Source: Dromiciops gliroides (taxonomy: Eukaryota > Chordata > Mammalia > Microbiotheria > Microbiotheriidae). From it: a stretch of DNA of 64,000 nt. A model generated the notes under the pieces. It saw only the letters and a list, made by a program, of their open reading frames with translations. It was not told the origin of the DNA and searched no databases. This document shows, one piece after another, positions 10,401-23,428 of the stretch. The translations under genes were made by a program, and so were the position numbers. Location of the stretch: positions 166,820,903-166,884,902 of the forward strand of contig NC_057866.1 in assembly GCF_019393635.1 (NCBI RefSeq), in the 5' to 3' direction. Each line of letters begins with the position of its first letter. Positions within the stretch are counted from its first letter, which is position 1.

Positions 10401-12540
10401 CCATCAAATTGTTTGTGAGTCTTGAATGAGGTGACTTTCAGTGTAGCTTATTATGGTCCCCTGGAAATTGAAGGCAGAAGCTAGACTACCAGCATTGTTT
10501 AGAGCATCTGCAATCCCATTTTCTCCAGCAGAAATATGAACTGAGATTTGCAATAGGAGAATAAACATCCTTCCTTTGAAAGAGAGGGTGGGTGGGAACC
10601 TTTTGTAAAGTTAATTTCCCAGCCTGAATGCTGGATCAGAGCCCAGAGGGTTAGGGTGACATAAGCAAGGGAGTTTGACCCTGGAATCAGAGACAGGTGC
10701 ATACTCTTTAACTACCAGGTCCCTCCCCCATCTGTATCTCCATGGAACTAATTGAGCAGCTCCTTTTATTACCTTGATCATTTATATCATATCTTTTTAT
10801 CTCTCTTCCACTTAACTATCCCTGGTCCGTGAAGGGCAGGTTTGATATCTCTCCTTGTTGAAATGTGTGGGACTGGACCAGTGGACCACGGTTCTGGGGG
10901 TATTAAAATTATAAAGCATGGACCCAGGAGAGAGGCTTCCTGCCCCTCCCCAACTTAGCTATGATGAGAAGAAATGAGCCATTTTTACGCCACTGAAAAG
11001 CAAAAGGATGCTGAAATTTTCTGATACCAAGAACTTCCTTCTCTCCCTCAGGCAAGACCATAAACAGGAGAGATACTTAATGGAGGCTATTACACATAGT
11101 GTTTCTGCCTGGATATTCTTCTGTTTAAGGACCCAGAGGTGTCAAAGCTAAGGCTTTGGAAGAAAACTTTCCTTTCTCCAAATGGGTATCAATATCACAT
11201 TGGGTGGGAAATTGTCTCAGATGATAAATGCCTGCCCTTTTACAACTCCCACCTCTTCCCACTCTTCCTAGAGGAAAGAAACTGTAAGCAATGATATAAT
11301 ACCCAACCCCATCAATATCATCCTTGATCAATCCTCATTTCAGGTGAACTATGGCTTGAGACACATAATATGGGGGAATTAGGTGTCAGCAGACCACAGT
11401 TTTCAGCTTCCCGCCTTCCCTTGACATCTGAACAAAGCTCCCTCCAGAGAGTGATGAAGCTTATAAACATGAATTCTATTTCGGACAAACAAGGCAGCCA
11501 GCCAGTGGTTTTGCCTTCACCCTGCAGTATTGCATAAACTCCCTCTTTCTTTTTTGAAAAGTTGGGAACTATTGATTTAATGCACCCCAGTCTCTGTATG
11601 ATTGATGGCGGTGAAGATGGTTGCTGGCATCCAAGCAGTTTTTTAGTATCCTGAACCAAAAGGAAAAAAAGAAAATTCAGAAAGAGCTGAAAGTACCCTT
11701 TCCCAGATACAGCACTATAAGTGGGAATGTTTGCATGTGGGGCAAGTACCACAAACTGTGCCTGTGGCAAGTGGAATGATAAAACCCCAGAGTTGGGCAT
11801 GGAGGAGACAAGGTGGTATGGGGGAGGTTCCCACACCAGACTGCCATCTGGCTTTTCCTATTTCATCTAATTATTCTAGGTCATTGCTTTGCTCTGTTAT
11901 TTCAACACTGTTAAAGGGCTTTCAAGTACTATAAACACCCTCTAAATCCAGCACCCTTGGGCAAAGTCCTTATCACCCTGCCCTAGTTATAGCTCTGTCC
12001 TCATACAACTCTGAGCATCCTTCATCTGCTCCACAAATCCATTCCTGTTTCTTATAAGACCTAAGGTTTATAACTCAGGATGAAAAAATAGGACTTTTCA
12101 CTGGACAAGGTTTGTTTTGTTTTTATTTTTTCATGAGAATGCTCAGATAATTTGGAGTCTGTACACATGGAAGCTCCCTTCTTGTTCTGTTTCCTGATGG
12201 TCTTTCCTGTCCCCTCTTCAATTTTCCTATTTTCAGGTCTTCAGTTTCTATAAAGCACCACAGCATATGAAGCAGATGTGACTTTATTCTTTTTTTTTCA
12301 TCCTCTAACCCTACATTGAATCCAAAGCTACTCCCTAAGAGAAGCTGTTCACCCATGTGAACTGAGCTGGGAGGTAGCATATTAGTTCCAGAAGGTAGTT
12401 CGCTTCCCCTGGATCCCCAAAGAACTTGACCCAATAATAGGTAAACACAGGAGTTTCCCCCATAGGGCTTTTTATCCTGCCTTTCATCCTGTAATCATGA
12501 TGTGAATTGGCAATATTTAGTCACTGCCATGAGGACTGGG
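10401..12540. other. Mostly unclassified stretch, no gene seen
   Basis: A weak sense L2 3'-end signal lies at about 10760-10855. The longest reading frame of the window (172 codons, minus, 11318-11836) is here. It has no recognisable domain and is within chance length for this much DNA. Positions 11932-12003 have a diverged relative at 58443-58512. Confidence 0.35.
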
Positions 12541-12544
12541 TAAA

Positions 12545-12735
12545 ATTCTGTTCTGCGTGGTAGTAGAAAGAACTGAGCTCAGAAGAAGATGGAGCAGGAT
12601 TCTAATCCCAGCTCAACCATTGTGTCAGCGGGGGCAAGTTGATTCCTTCCTCTGGGTCTCAGTTTCCTTATCTGTAAAATGAAAAGGTTGGACAAGATGA
12701 TCTTTAAGGTTCTCGGGTGGTCTGATATTGGGACA
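12545..12735 (+). mobile_element. MIR3/THER1-type SINE
   Basis: 'ctcagtttccttatctgtaa' followed by 'ggttggacaagatgatcttt' is the MIR3/THER1 CORE plus tail. Confidence 0.75.
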
Positions 12736-13383
12736 TAAAAGGGGTTCACAAAAAATTATATTAGCCAATCAATGCTGAAAAGAACAGGTCCTTTCATTTG
12801 GCATATTGTAGGGAAGGCTACACAAGATTGAGAGCACAGAGAACAGGGCAGGAACAACAAGAGAAGGACATGACAACATTCTCCCACCTCAGGTGGCATC
12901 TGGCACCTCCAAAATGGGAGCAGAACCCCACTTAGCAATGGCAGCAGCTGATACCCTCCTAACAAAGAAGGAAAGACAGGAAAAAGAGGCTGATCCCTGG
13001 ACCTGGCCCATCGCACATCAAGCTTTGGGGGTTTTAATGGGTCCGACTTCTGTGTCCATCTTCTTTCCATGGATCAGGGTAGCCAAAGGTGACCAGATGT
13101 TTTATAGGGAGGTGTTAAAATCTTGCTCGGGTTTATCTGATTGGTTTCCCACATCCGAGGTCATGATCAGAGAAAGCTTCAATCAATAACAGTTGGCAGA
13201 GTTGCAAAAGACTTCTAGAATGGAAAATTCCTAGTAGACTAAAAAGGGAGGAGATGACAAGCTAAAGAAGGGGGAGAGGAAGGATCATGAGGGGAGAGAT
13301 AGCATCTTTCAAGACAAGTACACCCTGAAACAATAACTCTTTTCCCTCTGGACTACAACAGACCCCTTCTAGCTCTAATGATG
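12736..13383. other. Unclassified stretch, no gene seen
   Basis: Short ORFs on both strands (12756-13070 minus, 12893-13189 plus) overlap each other and have no recognisable domain. Confidence 0.3.
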
Positions 13384-13521
<138 letters not shown>

Positions 13522-13894
13522 ATGAGCTTCATAACAGAAAGTCCTGTGAGGGCTGCATAACCGAGTGCTTCTGGGACAGAACACTACCAGTGAATTCCCT
13601 GTACCTGTGACCAGTTGTGAATCAGAGAGATCTATTATACCACCACCTAGAAATATCAGTGACATGACACAAGGGATAGAATAGTCCTCCTCTTAAGTTC
13701 AGAGAAGCCCTGGTATAGAAACACCTAAAGTGCACGGGAGAATACTAGCTCTCTATCGAGCATTGGAGATCAAAGTTAAGGACGAGGAAAGACTTTGGAG
13801 CCAGTCCCACAAATGGAATGGGGTGGTGTTGCCTCATGATGTAAATAGCTCTCTTCCCACTCCCACCCCATCTCATTTAGGGGGAACGGTCTAT

Positions 13895-14058
13895 GAGTGT
13901 GTTTTTTTTAAAATTATAACTGTATTTTAATGCAACTGGTTTCTTTTGCAATCCTACATATTTTATTTGATGCATTTTAAAACATTATTCTGAAAAGAGA
14001 TCCATAGGCTTTATGAGACTGCCAAAGTGATCCAAGACCCAAAAAGGGTTAGATAACT
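13895..14058 (-). mobile_element. hAT-like MITE, inverted relative to 33347-33514
   Basis: 'gcattttaaaacattattct', 'gatccataggctttatgaga' and 'gggttag' are the reverse orientation of a MITE whose sense copies start CAGGGGTTCTTAA. Confidence 0.55.
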
Positions 14059-14159
14059 TGCAACTCCAAATGCAATGATCTTATAATTGCCATTGCTAGC
14101 CCAAAGCGGAATTGCGAAGTGAAGAAAATCTCTCTTGTCACTTTCTCTGTCGATTTTAT

Positions 14160-14425
14160 CCTTTCTCCCAGGAATAATAATAATAAATCACAGTTCTATC
14201 GAGTGTTAAGGTTTTAAAGTGTCTTAAGGCATTAAAGCACTTTCCTGACAACTAACTTGAGAGGTAGATAATAACAATATAATTATTTCACATTTTATGG
14301 ATGAAGAAATCAAGACTCAGAAGAGTAAAGTTATGTACCCAAGGCCACAAGCTTATAAGTATTAGATCCAGGACTTAAATCCAGATGTCCTTATGCCAAC
14401 ATACTGCTCTTTCCAATGTATCCCA
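14160..14425 (-). mobile_element. MIR-type SINE, antisense
   Basis: 'attttatggatgaagaaatc', 'ttatgtacccaaggccacaa' and 'ccaggacttaaatccagatg' give antisense MIR order. A short (AAT)n lies at the start. Confidence 0.75.
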
Positions 14426-14469
14426 CTTCCCATAGATATACCCAACCCTGTCCTCATTTAACACATAGC

Positions 14470-14760
14470 TATAGCTAAGGGTGTGCTGGTAACTGTTTAA
14501 CAACTGGCTTTCTGGGGAAAAAAAAACCACCACACAGGACACTTTTAAGTTTGATCCACCTTATTAGCATTTTCTTCTGTCACTTTCTGAAGTCTAGAAA
14601 TCAATAAAACAGGAAATCGGGCCCTAATTTGTAGTATTTGCTAATTGCAAGTTGTACAGGCTTACACTGAAAACTGAGTTTAAGTTGGCTCTGGCCCATC
14701 CCTGGATGTGGGGAAAAAGAAGCCATCACCTGGTAGCCAACCTGATGATGATGTCTTTCT
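14470..14760 (+). repeat. Unclassified interspersed element, copy 1
   Basis: Shares 'ttaacaa(c/t)tgg(c/t)t', 'ttttaagttt', 'aagtctaga', 'tttgtagtatttgc' and 'ctgaaaa' in the same order with 60025-60300. Divergence is high. The family is not recognised. Confidence 0.6.
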
Positions 14761-15306
14761 ATGTACTCTGGATCCAAACAGTTTTAAATAAACTAGAATA
14801 ATGGACTGAATCCAATAAGATGAAATTTAATAGTGATATTTACATAACTGGCATATGTATATGTATGGGCATCTGGAGCATGGAATGCCCAGTGTACCTC
14901 AGATGAGGTCTCCAAATGGAGGATGCTAGGCAGCTAATTCTTAGAGATAAAAGCTGACATATAAGGAAAGTACTTTGGGGACATAGACTGTGAAGCACTC
15001 ATAAATGTTCTATAACTGGTTGCAGTTAGACAACTATGTGATGGAGAAGGGGGTCTTTGACTAGCTTGCCTGGTTGGTCATTCAAAAAGGCCTGTCAGCT
15101 TTAGTCTTTGCTTCTTTTGCCTAAGACCTCTCTTGAAAGCTTTGCAACTGGTAAAGAGAGTAGAGCCTACAATCCTTGGGAGTTCAAAAGTACTGATTGG
15201 CATTCTGTTATTTCAGAGTCCCATCATTCCTTAGTCTGGGTTTCACAACCAGCATAGGATTGATGCTCTGGGAAGTAAGGAGCAATCTTTGAGGAATGAC
15301 CCATGG
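14761..15306. other. Unclassified stretch, no gene seen
   Basis: No recognised repeat or coding signal. A possible 7SL target-site copy, GGAATGACCCATGG, lies at about 15293-15306. Confidence 0.3.
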
Positions 15307-15540
15307 GCCATGCGTGGTGCTGCAAGCCTTTGGTCCCTGCTGTTGGGGAGCCTGGGTCCAGGGGATCCTTTGAGTTGGAGAATTCTGAGCTGTAGTATGG
15401 CTAACCCTATTGGCTGTCCACACTAAATCTGGCACTAGTATGGTGAGCCCCTGGGAGCCGAGGACCACCAGGCTGCCAAAACAGAATAGGATAAATCTTT
15501 TTGTCTTCCTTCCAGCCTGGGTAAAGTAGGGAGATTTGTC
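15307..15540 (+). pseudogene. RN7SL: 7SL (SRP) RNA retropseudogene, S domain deleted in part
   Basis: The parent is the Pol III-made RNA scaffold of the signal recognition particle. Starts GCCATGCGTGGTG, like the 7SL 5' end GCCGGGCGCGGTGGC. Continues through 'tttgagttggagaattctga', 'tgtccacactaaatctggca', 'atggtgagcccctgggagc' and 'gaccaccaggctgcc' in 7SL order. The next part of the S domain is shortened by roughly 60 nt, then the 3' Alu-domain strand returns as 'ccagcctgggtaaagtaggg'. A short A-run follows at 15545-15551. Most differences look like CpG decay. This is not an Alu, because the retained S-domain part shows direct 7SL descent. A minus ORF through it (15208-15624) is an artefact. 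Confidence 0.85.
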
Positions 15541-15558
15541 ATTTAAAAAAAGGAGTAA

Positions 15559-15835
15559 CCAGGCGCAGCTAGGTGGCACAATGGTTAAAGCACTGGCCCT
15601 GGATTTAGGAGGACCTGAGTTCAAATCTGGCCTCAGGTGCTCGCTTCAGTAGCACATATACTAAGATTGGAACAATACAGAGAAGATTAGCATGGCCCCT
15701 GTGCAAGGATGACATGCAAATTCATGAAGCAAATCTGGCCTCAGACACTTGACACTCACTAGCAGTGTGACCCTGGGCAAGTCACTTAACCTCCATTGCC
15801 CCACAAAAAAAAAAATAAAATAAATTTAAAAAATG
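15559..15835 (+). mobile_element. WSINE1-type SINE, split by a U6 insertion
   Basis: SINE halves lie at 15559-15636 and 15745-15835 (the U6 TSD overlaps the join). Outer TSD AAAAAGGAGTAACC (15545-15558) and AAAAAGGAGTGACC (15836-15849). It landed in or next to the A-run of the 7SL pseudogene. Confidence 0.92.
15637..15730 (+). pseudogene. RNU6: U6 snRNA retropseudogene, 3'-truncated
   Basis: Covers nucleotides 1-94 of U6, from GTGCTCGCTTC to GAAGC, and lacks the last 13 or so including the terminal U-run. It keeps the 'ACAGAGAAGATTAGCATGG' catalytic core region. About seven substitutions are visible, five of them CpG-type. A perfect 14-bp TSD AAATCTGGCCTCAG (15623-15636 and 15731-15744) shows retrotransposition without a poly-A tail. 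There is no U6 promoter upstream because it sits inside a SINE, so it is very unlikely to be expressed as U6. Confidence 0.97.
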
Positions 15836-15849
15836 AAAAAGGAGTGACC

Positions 15850-16665
15850 TTTGGAACCCCATCCCATGGGTATCTGAGCCGTAGCTCATCTGGTAGTTCT
15901 GCTATATCTGGGCATGACCTTGGTGGGACGAATGCTTTGTAGGACTAGAGCAAAATTTAGAGTCCGTTTTCCCAGAGACAAGGAGATATATAGGGGAGAC
16001 TATGCCCCTAAGGTGTTAATAGGGGTGAAATGCATATTTGTTCTTGCTATATCTTTGAAGTAAATACCCCTTGGTAAAAGCCAATCCAATGTTAATGAAC
16101 TGGGATGTTAGTCACTGATCTTCTAAAATGGGGAAAACATCACCAACAGGCACTTGAGCCAATGGCAGAGACACTTACAAATTCCTTAGGGAACTTCTGG
16201 CTGAAGGGTGATATAAGCCACCTGGTCCAGAGAAAATAGGGCCAAAGCATGTATTTGTAAATTTTTAAACTGGGTTAAAAAATAACTTTACAAGTACAGA
16301 ATGAGGGAGTGGGGAAAATGTGTGTCTAGGTAACAGTTTGAACTCCACATTGAATCTAGGGCCTTGAGTGGACCATGAATTCAAAATGAAATAGCTGTTT
16401 GACACATGAACCAAAAGGACTGGTGTCATCTTAGGCTACATTAAGGGGTGGGGAGAGTGTCCATGAGGAGGTATGTGACAATTCTGGGTCAGACCTACAC
16501 TAGAATATCACACCATTCAGTTTGGAGCATGATAGTTTTAGAAAATTTTGACAAGCTAAATAAACTGTGTCTACAATAGGGCAACCAGGATTTTGAGGGT
16601 ATTGTAAATCAAGCCAAAGGAAGATGGAATGACTAATAAGAATTAAATAGAAAGAACAACAATTG
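15850..16665. other. Unclassified stretch, no gene seen
   Basis: No recognised repeat or coding signal. Confidence 0.3.
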
Positions 16666-17085
16666 ATTGGCTTTAAAGTTTGCAAGGTACTTTACATACA
16701 TTATCTCATTTGAGTCTCACAACAACTTTGAGATTTCATTACTAGAAATGGTACTACCCTTACCTTATACACTGAGAATGAGGAACAGTGTGGCACAGGC
16801 ACTGGAAAAGTGATGGTGAAGCAGGGAAGATCTGAATTCAAGTCTCACCTCTGAAATACTGGCTGCGTGACCTTAGGCAAGTCACTAAACTTCTTAACAT
16901 TCTAAGCAACTCCTTAAGGCAACAAATTGACAACAAGGTGCTGACTTGCATTGGTAGAGGGAGTTTCATCAGTAGAATTCCTTATATCAGGGAAATCACA
17001 GATTCATTCCCCATCTCTATTTTACAGATTTAGGCTCAGGGACATCAAGTATTTGCCCATGGTCACTTAGCTAATAAATACATTA
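16666..17085 (-). mobile_element. MIR antisense split by a sense CORE-SINE
   Basis: Antisense MIR 'acatacattatctcatttga' (16690-) resumes at 'tattttacagatttaggctc' (about 17015-). Between them (about 16790-17005) is a sense CORE-SINE with 'gtgaccttaggcaagtcact' and a distinctive 'aggtgctgacttgcattggt' tail. This gives relative ages. Confidence 0.75.
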
Positions 17086-17115
17086 TTATTGTTGTTGTTA
17101 TTATTATTTTTTTAA
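17086..17115. repeat. (ATT)n microsatellite
   Basis: Short imperfect ATT/GTT run at the end of the MIR. Confidence 0.8.
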
Positions 17116-18238
17116 TCTCTGAAGGTCTTTTTCTACTCTGTGGTTAAGTGCCTCTCAGTGTCATAATCTCTACCTTCCAGGGGCTCTATCCAGACCCTCG
17201 AATTAGGTCTTTCACAGTTCTCCCTTGAGTGTGGCTTGGGTGACATGTCAATCATATTTTATTGTTACATGTATAGAGCCTGTGCAAACACTGTGCACCT
17301 ACCCCCCCACATACACACACACTATAGAATAGCATCATCTCAGGAGCAAAGAAACTGAGGCACAGAGTAGTTAATGGTGTGTGTCTCCCATCTGTCAGCT
17401 AAGCTGAGGAAATGGGACAGAATTCATCATTCCTTTTTGAAGACACAGAGGTTAAGTGTTTTGTCCTGCACCACAAATCACGGTACTGACAGAGCCCAAA
17501 ATGGAGTCTAGAGAAGTCACTCTCCTGCCACCTTTTCAAACTGCTCCCTCTCACATTCTCAACGGAAGCAGCAGCTGCCTAAAAACTTTATGGTAAAAGC
17601 AAATCATGGCAGATGGAAAAGTACCTACTGCATTACAGAAATACTGAAAATGGTGGCAATTGCTTGGTGTTTAGAGTAGAACTATAAGTGGTATTGGAGC
17701 TGTTTGAACTTTCTTTTCTCTCTTCTTCCCTTCCTTCCTTCTTCCCTACCTCTGTCTCTGTGTCTCTGTTTGCCTCTCTGTTTCTCTCTCTCTCTCTTTC
17801 TTTTTTACTAATGTATTTTTGTCACAATAACATTCCGATAGTTCCTTCCAGAGTACCCTCTCTTATACTTAAATGAACCTGAGATCTCATCAATTTGGAT
17901 GTTCCTTCCAAAGTAGATCGCACTCCATCTATGCTTGCCCACCCAATGCAACTCTTGTTCATCCCTTCTCATAAGTTCAGCACACAGGGGTCCCTGCAAT
18001 CTGCTGCAGGCCTTCCTCATCTTCTTTCAACATTGGAAGGATACGAATGGGGTCTTCCAGCCATCCATGTTACCCTTTGTTCTTGTCATATAAACAGTCT
18101 AGCATTTCCTTGATGGCACTGTTAACTCTTGCTTGTCAAAGTTCCTCATTTTTCATGTTGTAGTCTGCTCACAGCTTCCATGTACCTATCTATTGCCCTT
18201 TCTGTGACAGTAATATTTAATTCTTTCATTATAGTTAT
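17116..18238. other. Unclassified stretch with CT-rich tract
   Basis: A pyrimidine-rich low-complexity tract lies at 17700-17807. MIR-like remnants lie near 17330-17480. The end of this stretch is the EMC3 target site. Confidence 0.35.
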
Positions 18239-18240
18239 AG

Positions 18241-18253
18241 AAACAATGAATCA
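18241..18253. repeat. 5' target-site duplication of EMC3 pseudogene
   Basis: AAACAATGAATCA, matched by AGACAATGAATCA at 20478-20490 just after the poly-A (12 of 13 bases). Confidence 0.85.
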
Positions 18254-20474
<2,221 letters not shown>

Positions 20475-20477
20475 CCA

Positions 20478-20490
20478 AGACAATGAATCA
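20478..20490. repeat. 3' target-site duplication of EMC3 pseudogene
   Basis: AGACAATGAATCA directly after the poly-A, pairing with 18241-18253. Confidence 0.85.
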
Positions 20491-20599
20491 ACCAAGACTA
20501 GCAGAGAATTAAACCTTCCATAACCATCGTACCCAGTTCTCGACTGAGAGGAAGGAGATGTGTTCTCATACCAGCCATTTGGAGCCAGTATTGATCACT

Positions 20600-20745
20600 G
20601 CCTTTGTTCTGAGTTCTGCTATTGTCAATGTTGTCTTCTGTTACATTACTGCAATCATTGTCTACATTGTCCTCCTGGCTCTGCTTTCTTCTCTCTGTGA
20701 CTATTCACAAAAGTCTTCCCACATTCCCCTGTCCGTTTACATTCC
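20600..20745 (-). mobile_element. L1 3'-region fragment, antisense
   Basis: 'attgtctacattgtcctcct' and 'ggctctgctttcttctctct' resemble antisense marsupial L1 3' sequence. An 18-bp tandem unit, 'cattcccctgtccgttta', lies just behind. Confidence 0.4.
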
Positions 20746-21483
20746 CCTGTCCATTTTCTTTGCTCAGAGATGAAAAGGCGTAGGAACAAACTCCAGTTCT
20801 CTTGATGCTGAGTGGCAAGTTTGATTTTTTGAAATTTGGCTCTAAAATCAAAAGAGGAGCATTTAAAAGAAGAGCTTCAGAGTTCCCCCTTCTTAGGAGC
20901 TGTTTTCTTCTTCACTCCCAAACTCAGTAAGTTCCCAAGCTCATCAGAGAGAAAACTGATTAATGCAATAACTAATGCAAGAACTAAAGGAAAAGAGGTC
21001 CTGTACATGTACTCCAAAAATGACTATTTATTCAAGAGCCAAAAACCAGCAAAAAAGTAAACAGACATGAAATGGGGATCTTAACATGCTGAGTGTCCAG
21101 CTTGCAGTATCTAGAATGGAATTTGAACTCCTGGATCCTGGCTTAAAATAGAGAGTTGATAGATTTTTGGCCAAATATGAAATGCAACCTAACAAAGGCT
21201 GGTAAGACTATATTTGCCATTTTTTTCTCACAAATCTAATCAGAGACTTTAATCTAAAAAAAGCAGGGAGGGGGAATGCTGCCTATGTACATACCTTAAG
21301 TTAGGTAACATAGAGCAAAGGTGTCAAAACTTTTGACCACTACTCACCCCACTAAGACATTGTCTATTGTGTGTAAAGTATTAGGGGTTGGTCTTTTTTT
21401 TTTTCTTTTCCTTTTTTTTTTTTTTTTGGAGGAGGGACCATATCTGATTTCATCCATGTGTGAGATTCCAGGTTAAAAAAGTC
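20746..21483. other. Unclassified stretch, no gene seen
   Basis: Contains a T-rich run at 21392-21426 and, at about 21315, a start 'aaaggtgtcaaaac' like the MITE at 32950. Confidence 0.3.
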
Positions 21484-21662
21484 ACTGATGCAGAGCAGCA
21501 TGTCCTTTTTCATTTACAGTCTCAGGGCATTGCTTAAGGGCTTTAAGAGGCTACATGACTTTTCCAGGGTCTCACAATCGGTATGTGTCAGTGGCAGGAT
21601 TTGAACTTGCATCTGACTCGCTCCAAGCTCACCTCTCTATCCACTATTCCCCAGCTACTTCT
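21484..21662 (-). mobile_element. MIR-type SINE, antisense
   Basis: 'ggctacatgacttttccagg' and 'ggcaggatttgaacttgcat' give antisense SINE order. Confidence 0.65.
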
Positions 21663-21679
21663 CAAGCATGTATAGAAAA

Positions 21680-21970
21680 GAAAAACAAAATGCCTCTCCT
21701 CATTGGGGTTTACAACCTATGCACATGAGTGGGCATGGCATTCTATAGACCTAACCCTGATGAAAAAATAAGTAGAATGGGCATGAGGACAAAAGAGAGA
21801 TCTCTGGAAACTGAAGGGAGAAAGATCACTTTCAGCTGCTGAGGATCAGGGAAACCTTCATAGAGGGGGTGGCACCTGAATTGGACCTTAAAGAAAGAAA
21901 AGGGTATTCGCGGGCAGAGAGGAAGAGGAAGCTCCTCCTAGGTGATGGCAGTGGCCTGAACACCGGATGT
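21680..21970 (-). mobile_element. L2 fragment, antisense
   Basis: 'cattggggtttacaacctat', 'gatcagggaaaccttcatag' and 'ggtggcacctgaattggacc' follow antisense L2. Confidence 0.55.
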
Positions 21971-22390
21971 AGGCTTGATCCCAACACTTTGAAGTTGAAA
22001 AGATACTTCCCATCCAAGCTTTGGCTTTCCAGTTCTTAACTCATCCCACATCCCCAACTGCTAACTCTAGTCTTATTCCTAACCGTTGTCAATGAATTTA
22101 ATCCCTACTGGAGTCAGTTAGCTTCTCTCCTCCTCAGTGGTATAAACTTCCTTGTCTTACAGATATGCGCCCTTGGTCACAAAATGTTTGGACGAAAAGC
22201 TGGATCAGGAGAACTCTCTCACCAATATTGGAGATATGACTTAAAGGGCGTACCTTGATAGATTCCCAATACTAACTTTATGAACGTAAAGGCACATACA
22301 CTTTTTTTGTTCTTGTTATTTTTGTTTCTGCCTATCACCCCACTCCCACTCAGCTCCTCTTGTTCGTTGACATGATCTATTTTCTTGTTA

Positions 22391-22522
22391 CTGCTTCAGC
22401 TTGCCTTCATGGCTGTTGGAACAAATTGTTCTCATCTGCCCATTCTGCTGGGGGAAGTCTTTCTATGCTTGGTGTAGACACTGCCAGGAGGTTAGACTCA
22501 AATTTCTCTAAAGTCCTTTCTA
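22391..22522 (+). repeat. 132-bp direct repeat, copy 1
   Basis: About 92% identical by eye to 22963-23094 (10 differences, no gap). Holds only the 3' part of the longer element at 22780-23100. Confidence 0.9.
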
Positions 22523-22619
22523 ATTCCCTCTAGATTTCTCTAGGGCTCTTAGATACCTATTCTATACTCCTCCAGAGGTTGAATCCCAGGGCCTAGAAAT
22601 AATTTTATGATGTTGTTTT

Positions 22620-22760
22620 TGAAAGAGTATCTGATTTAGAATCAGAGGTCTTGGTGTCAAGCCCATCCTTCAAGGATTACTATCTCAATGACCTTACGCA
22701 AGTCACTTCAATTCATGGGCCTTAATTTCTTCATTAGTAAATAACGTTAAACTAGTTGTT
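22620..22760 (+). mobile_element. MIR-type SINE fragment
   Basis: 'gaccttacgcaagtcacttc' and 'ttaatttcttcattagtaaa' mark a sense MIR. Confidence 0.6.
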
Positions 22761-22779
22761 TGTCCTTTTACATGGGGTG

Positions 22780-23100
22780 ATGTCTTTGACTTGAGCATGA
22801 ATTGGATTTAAGTGAGGCAGAGCTGCACAAAGTTGTCAGCCTCACTCTCTTCTAGAGTTACCAAAGTACGACAAAAGTCAAGACAACTGGTGATGGCGAA
22901 GGATGCAGTGGATGATGTTGGCATATTCAATGTCGGACCAAGCTCTAAGTGCTTCACAACACCTGCTTCAGCTTGCCTTCATGGCTGTTGGAACAAACTG
23001 TTCTCATCTGCCCATTCTGCTGAGGGAAGTCTTCGTATGCTTGGTGTAGGCACTTTCAGGAGGTTAGATTCGAAGTTCTCTAAAGTCCTTTCTAGGTCAA
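22780..23100 (+). mobile_element. Unclassified marsupial interspersed repeat
   Basis: Contains 'aattggatttaagtgaggca', 'gttgtcagcctcactctctt' and 'atggctgttggaacaaactg', an order I associate with a common marsupial SINE-like repeat. I cannot name it. It includes copy 2 of the 132-bp repeat (22963-23094). Confidence 0.5.
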
Positions 23101-23229
23101 AATCAATGATCCTTTAACCTGCACTGAAATCCTGGCTTTGCCAACAGACCATGGTCATGTAGGCATTTTTCAGCTCTAGGTAAGCAATCCTATAACTTGC
23201 AAGCATTTTAAGGTGGGAGTAGTGGAGAG

Positions 23230-23428
23230 AAAGGCATAGAATCTTGAATTCAGAGCTAAAAAGGAACACAGAAGTCATCCAATCCCACTCAAACATTTCC
23301 CAGATGAGGAATCTGAACCCCAGAAAAGGAAAGGGAGTTTCCTATGGTCACATGGTTAGTAAGAAGTAGACCCTGGATATGAATCCTGGTGCTCAGACTC
23401 CAAGCCATTGCTCATTTCATTGCATCAC
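23230..23428 (-). mobile_element. THER1/MIR-type SINE, antisense
   Basis: 'gaagtcatccaatcccactc', 'cagatgaggaatctgaaccc' and 'ggtcacatggttagtaagaa' give antisense order. Confidence 0.75.

Noticed and set aside
11318-11836. Longest reading frame, 172 codons, minus strand
   Set aside because: No domain, signal peptide or splice context recognised. One ORF of this length is expected by chance in 64 kb over six frames.
15208-15624. 138-codon minus-strand ORF
   Set aside because: Runs antisense through a 7SL pseudogene and a SINE.
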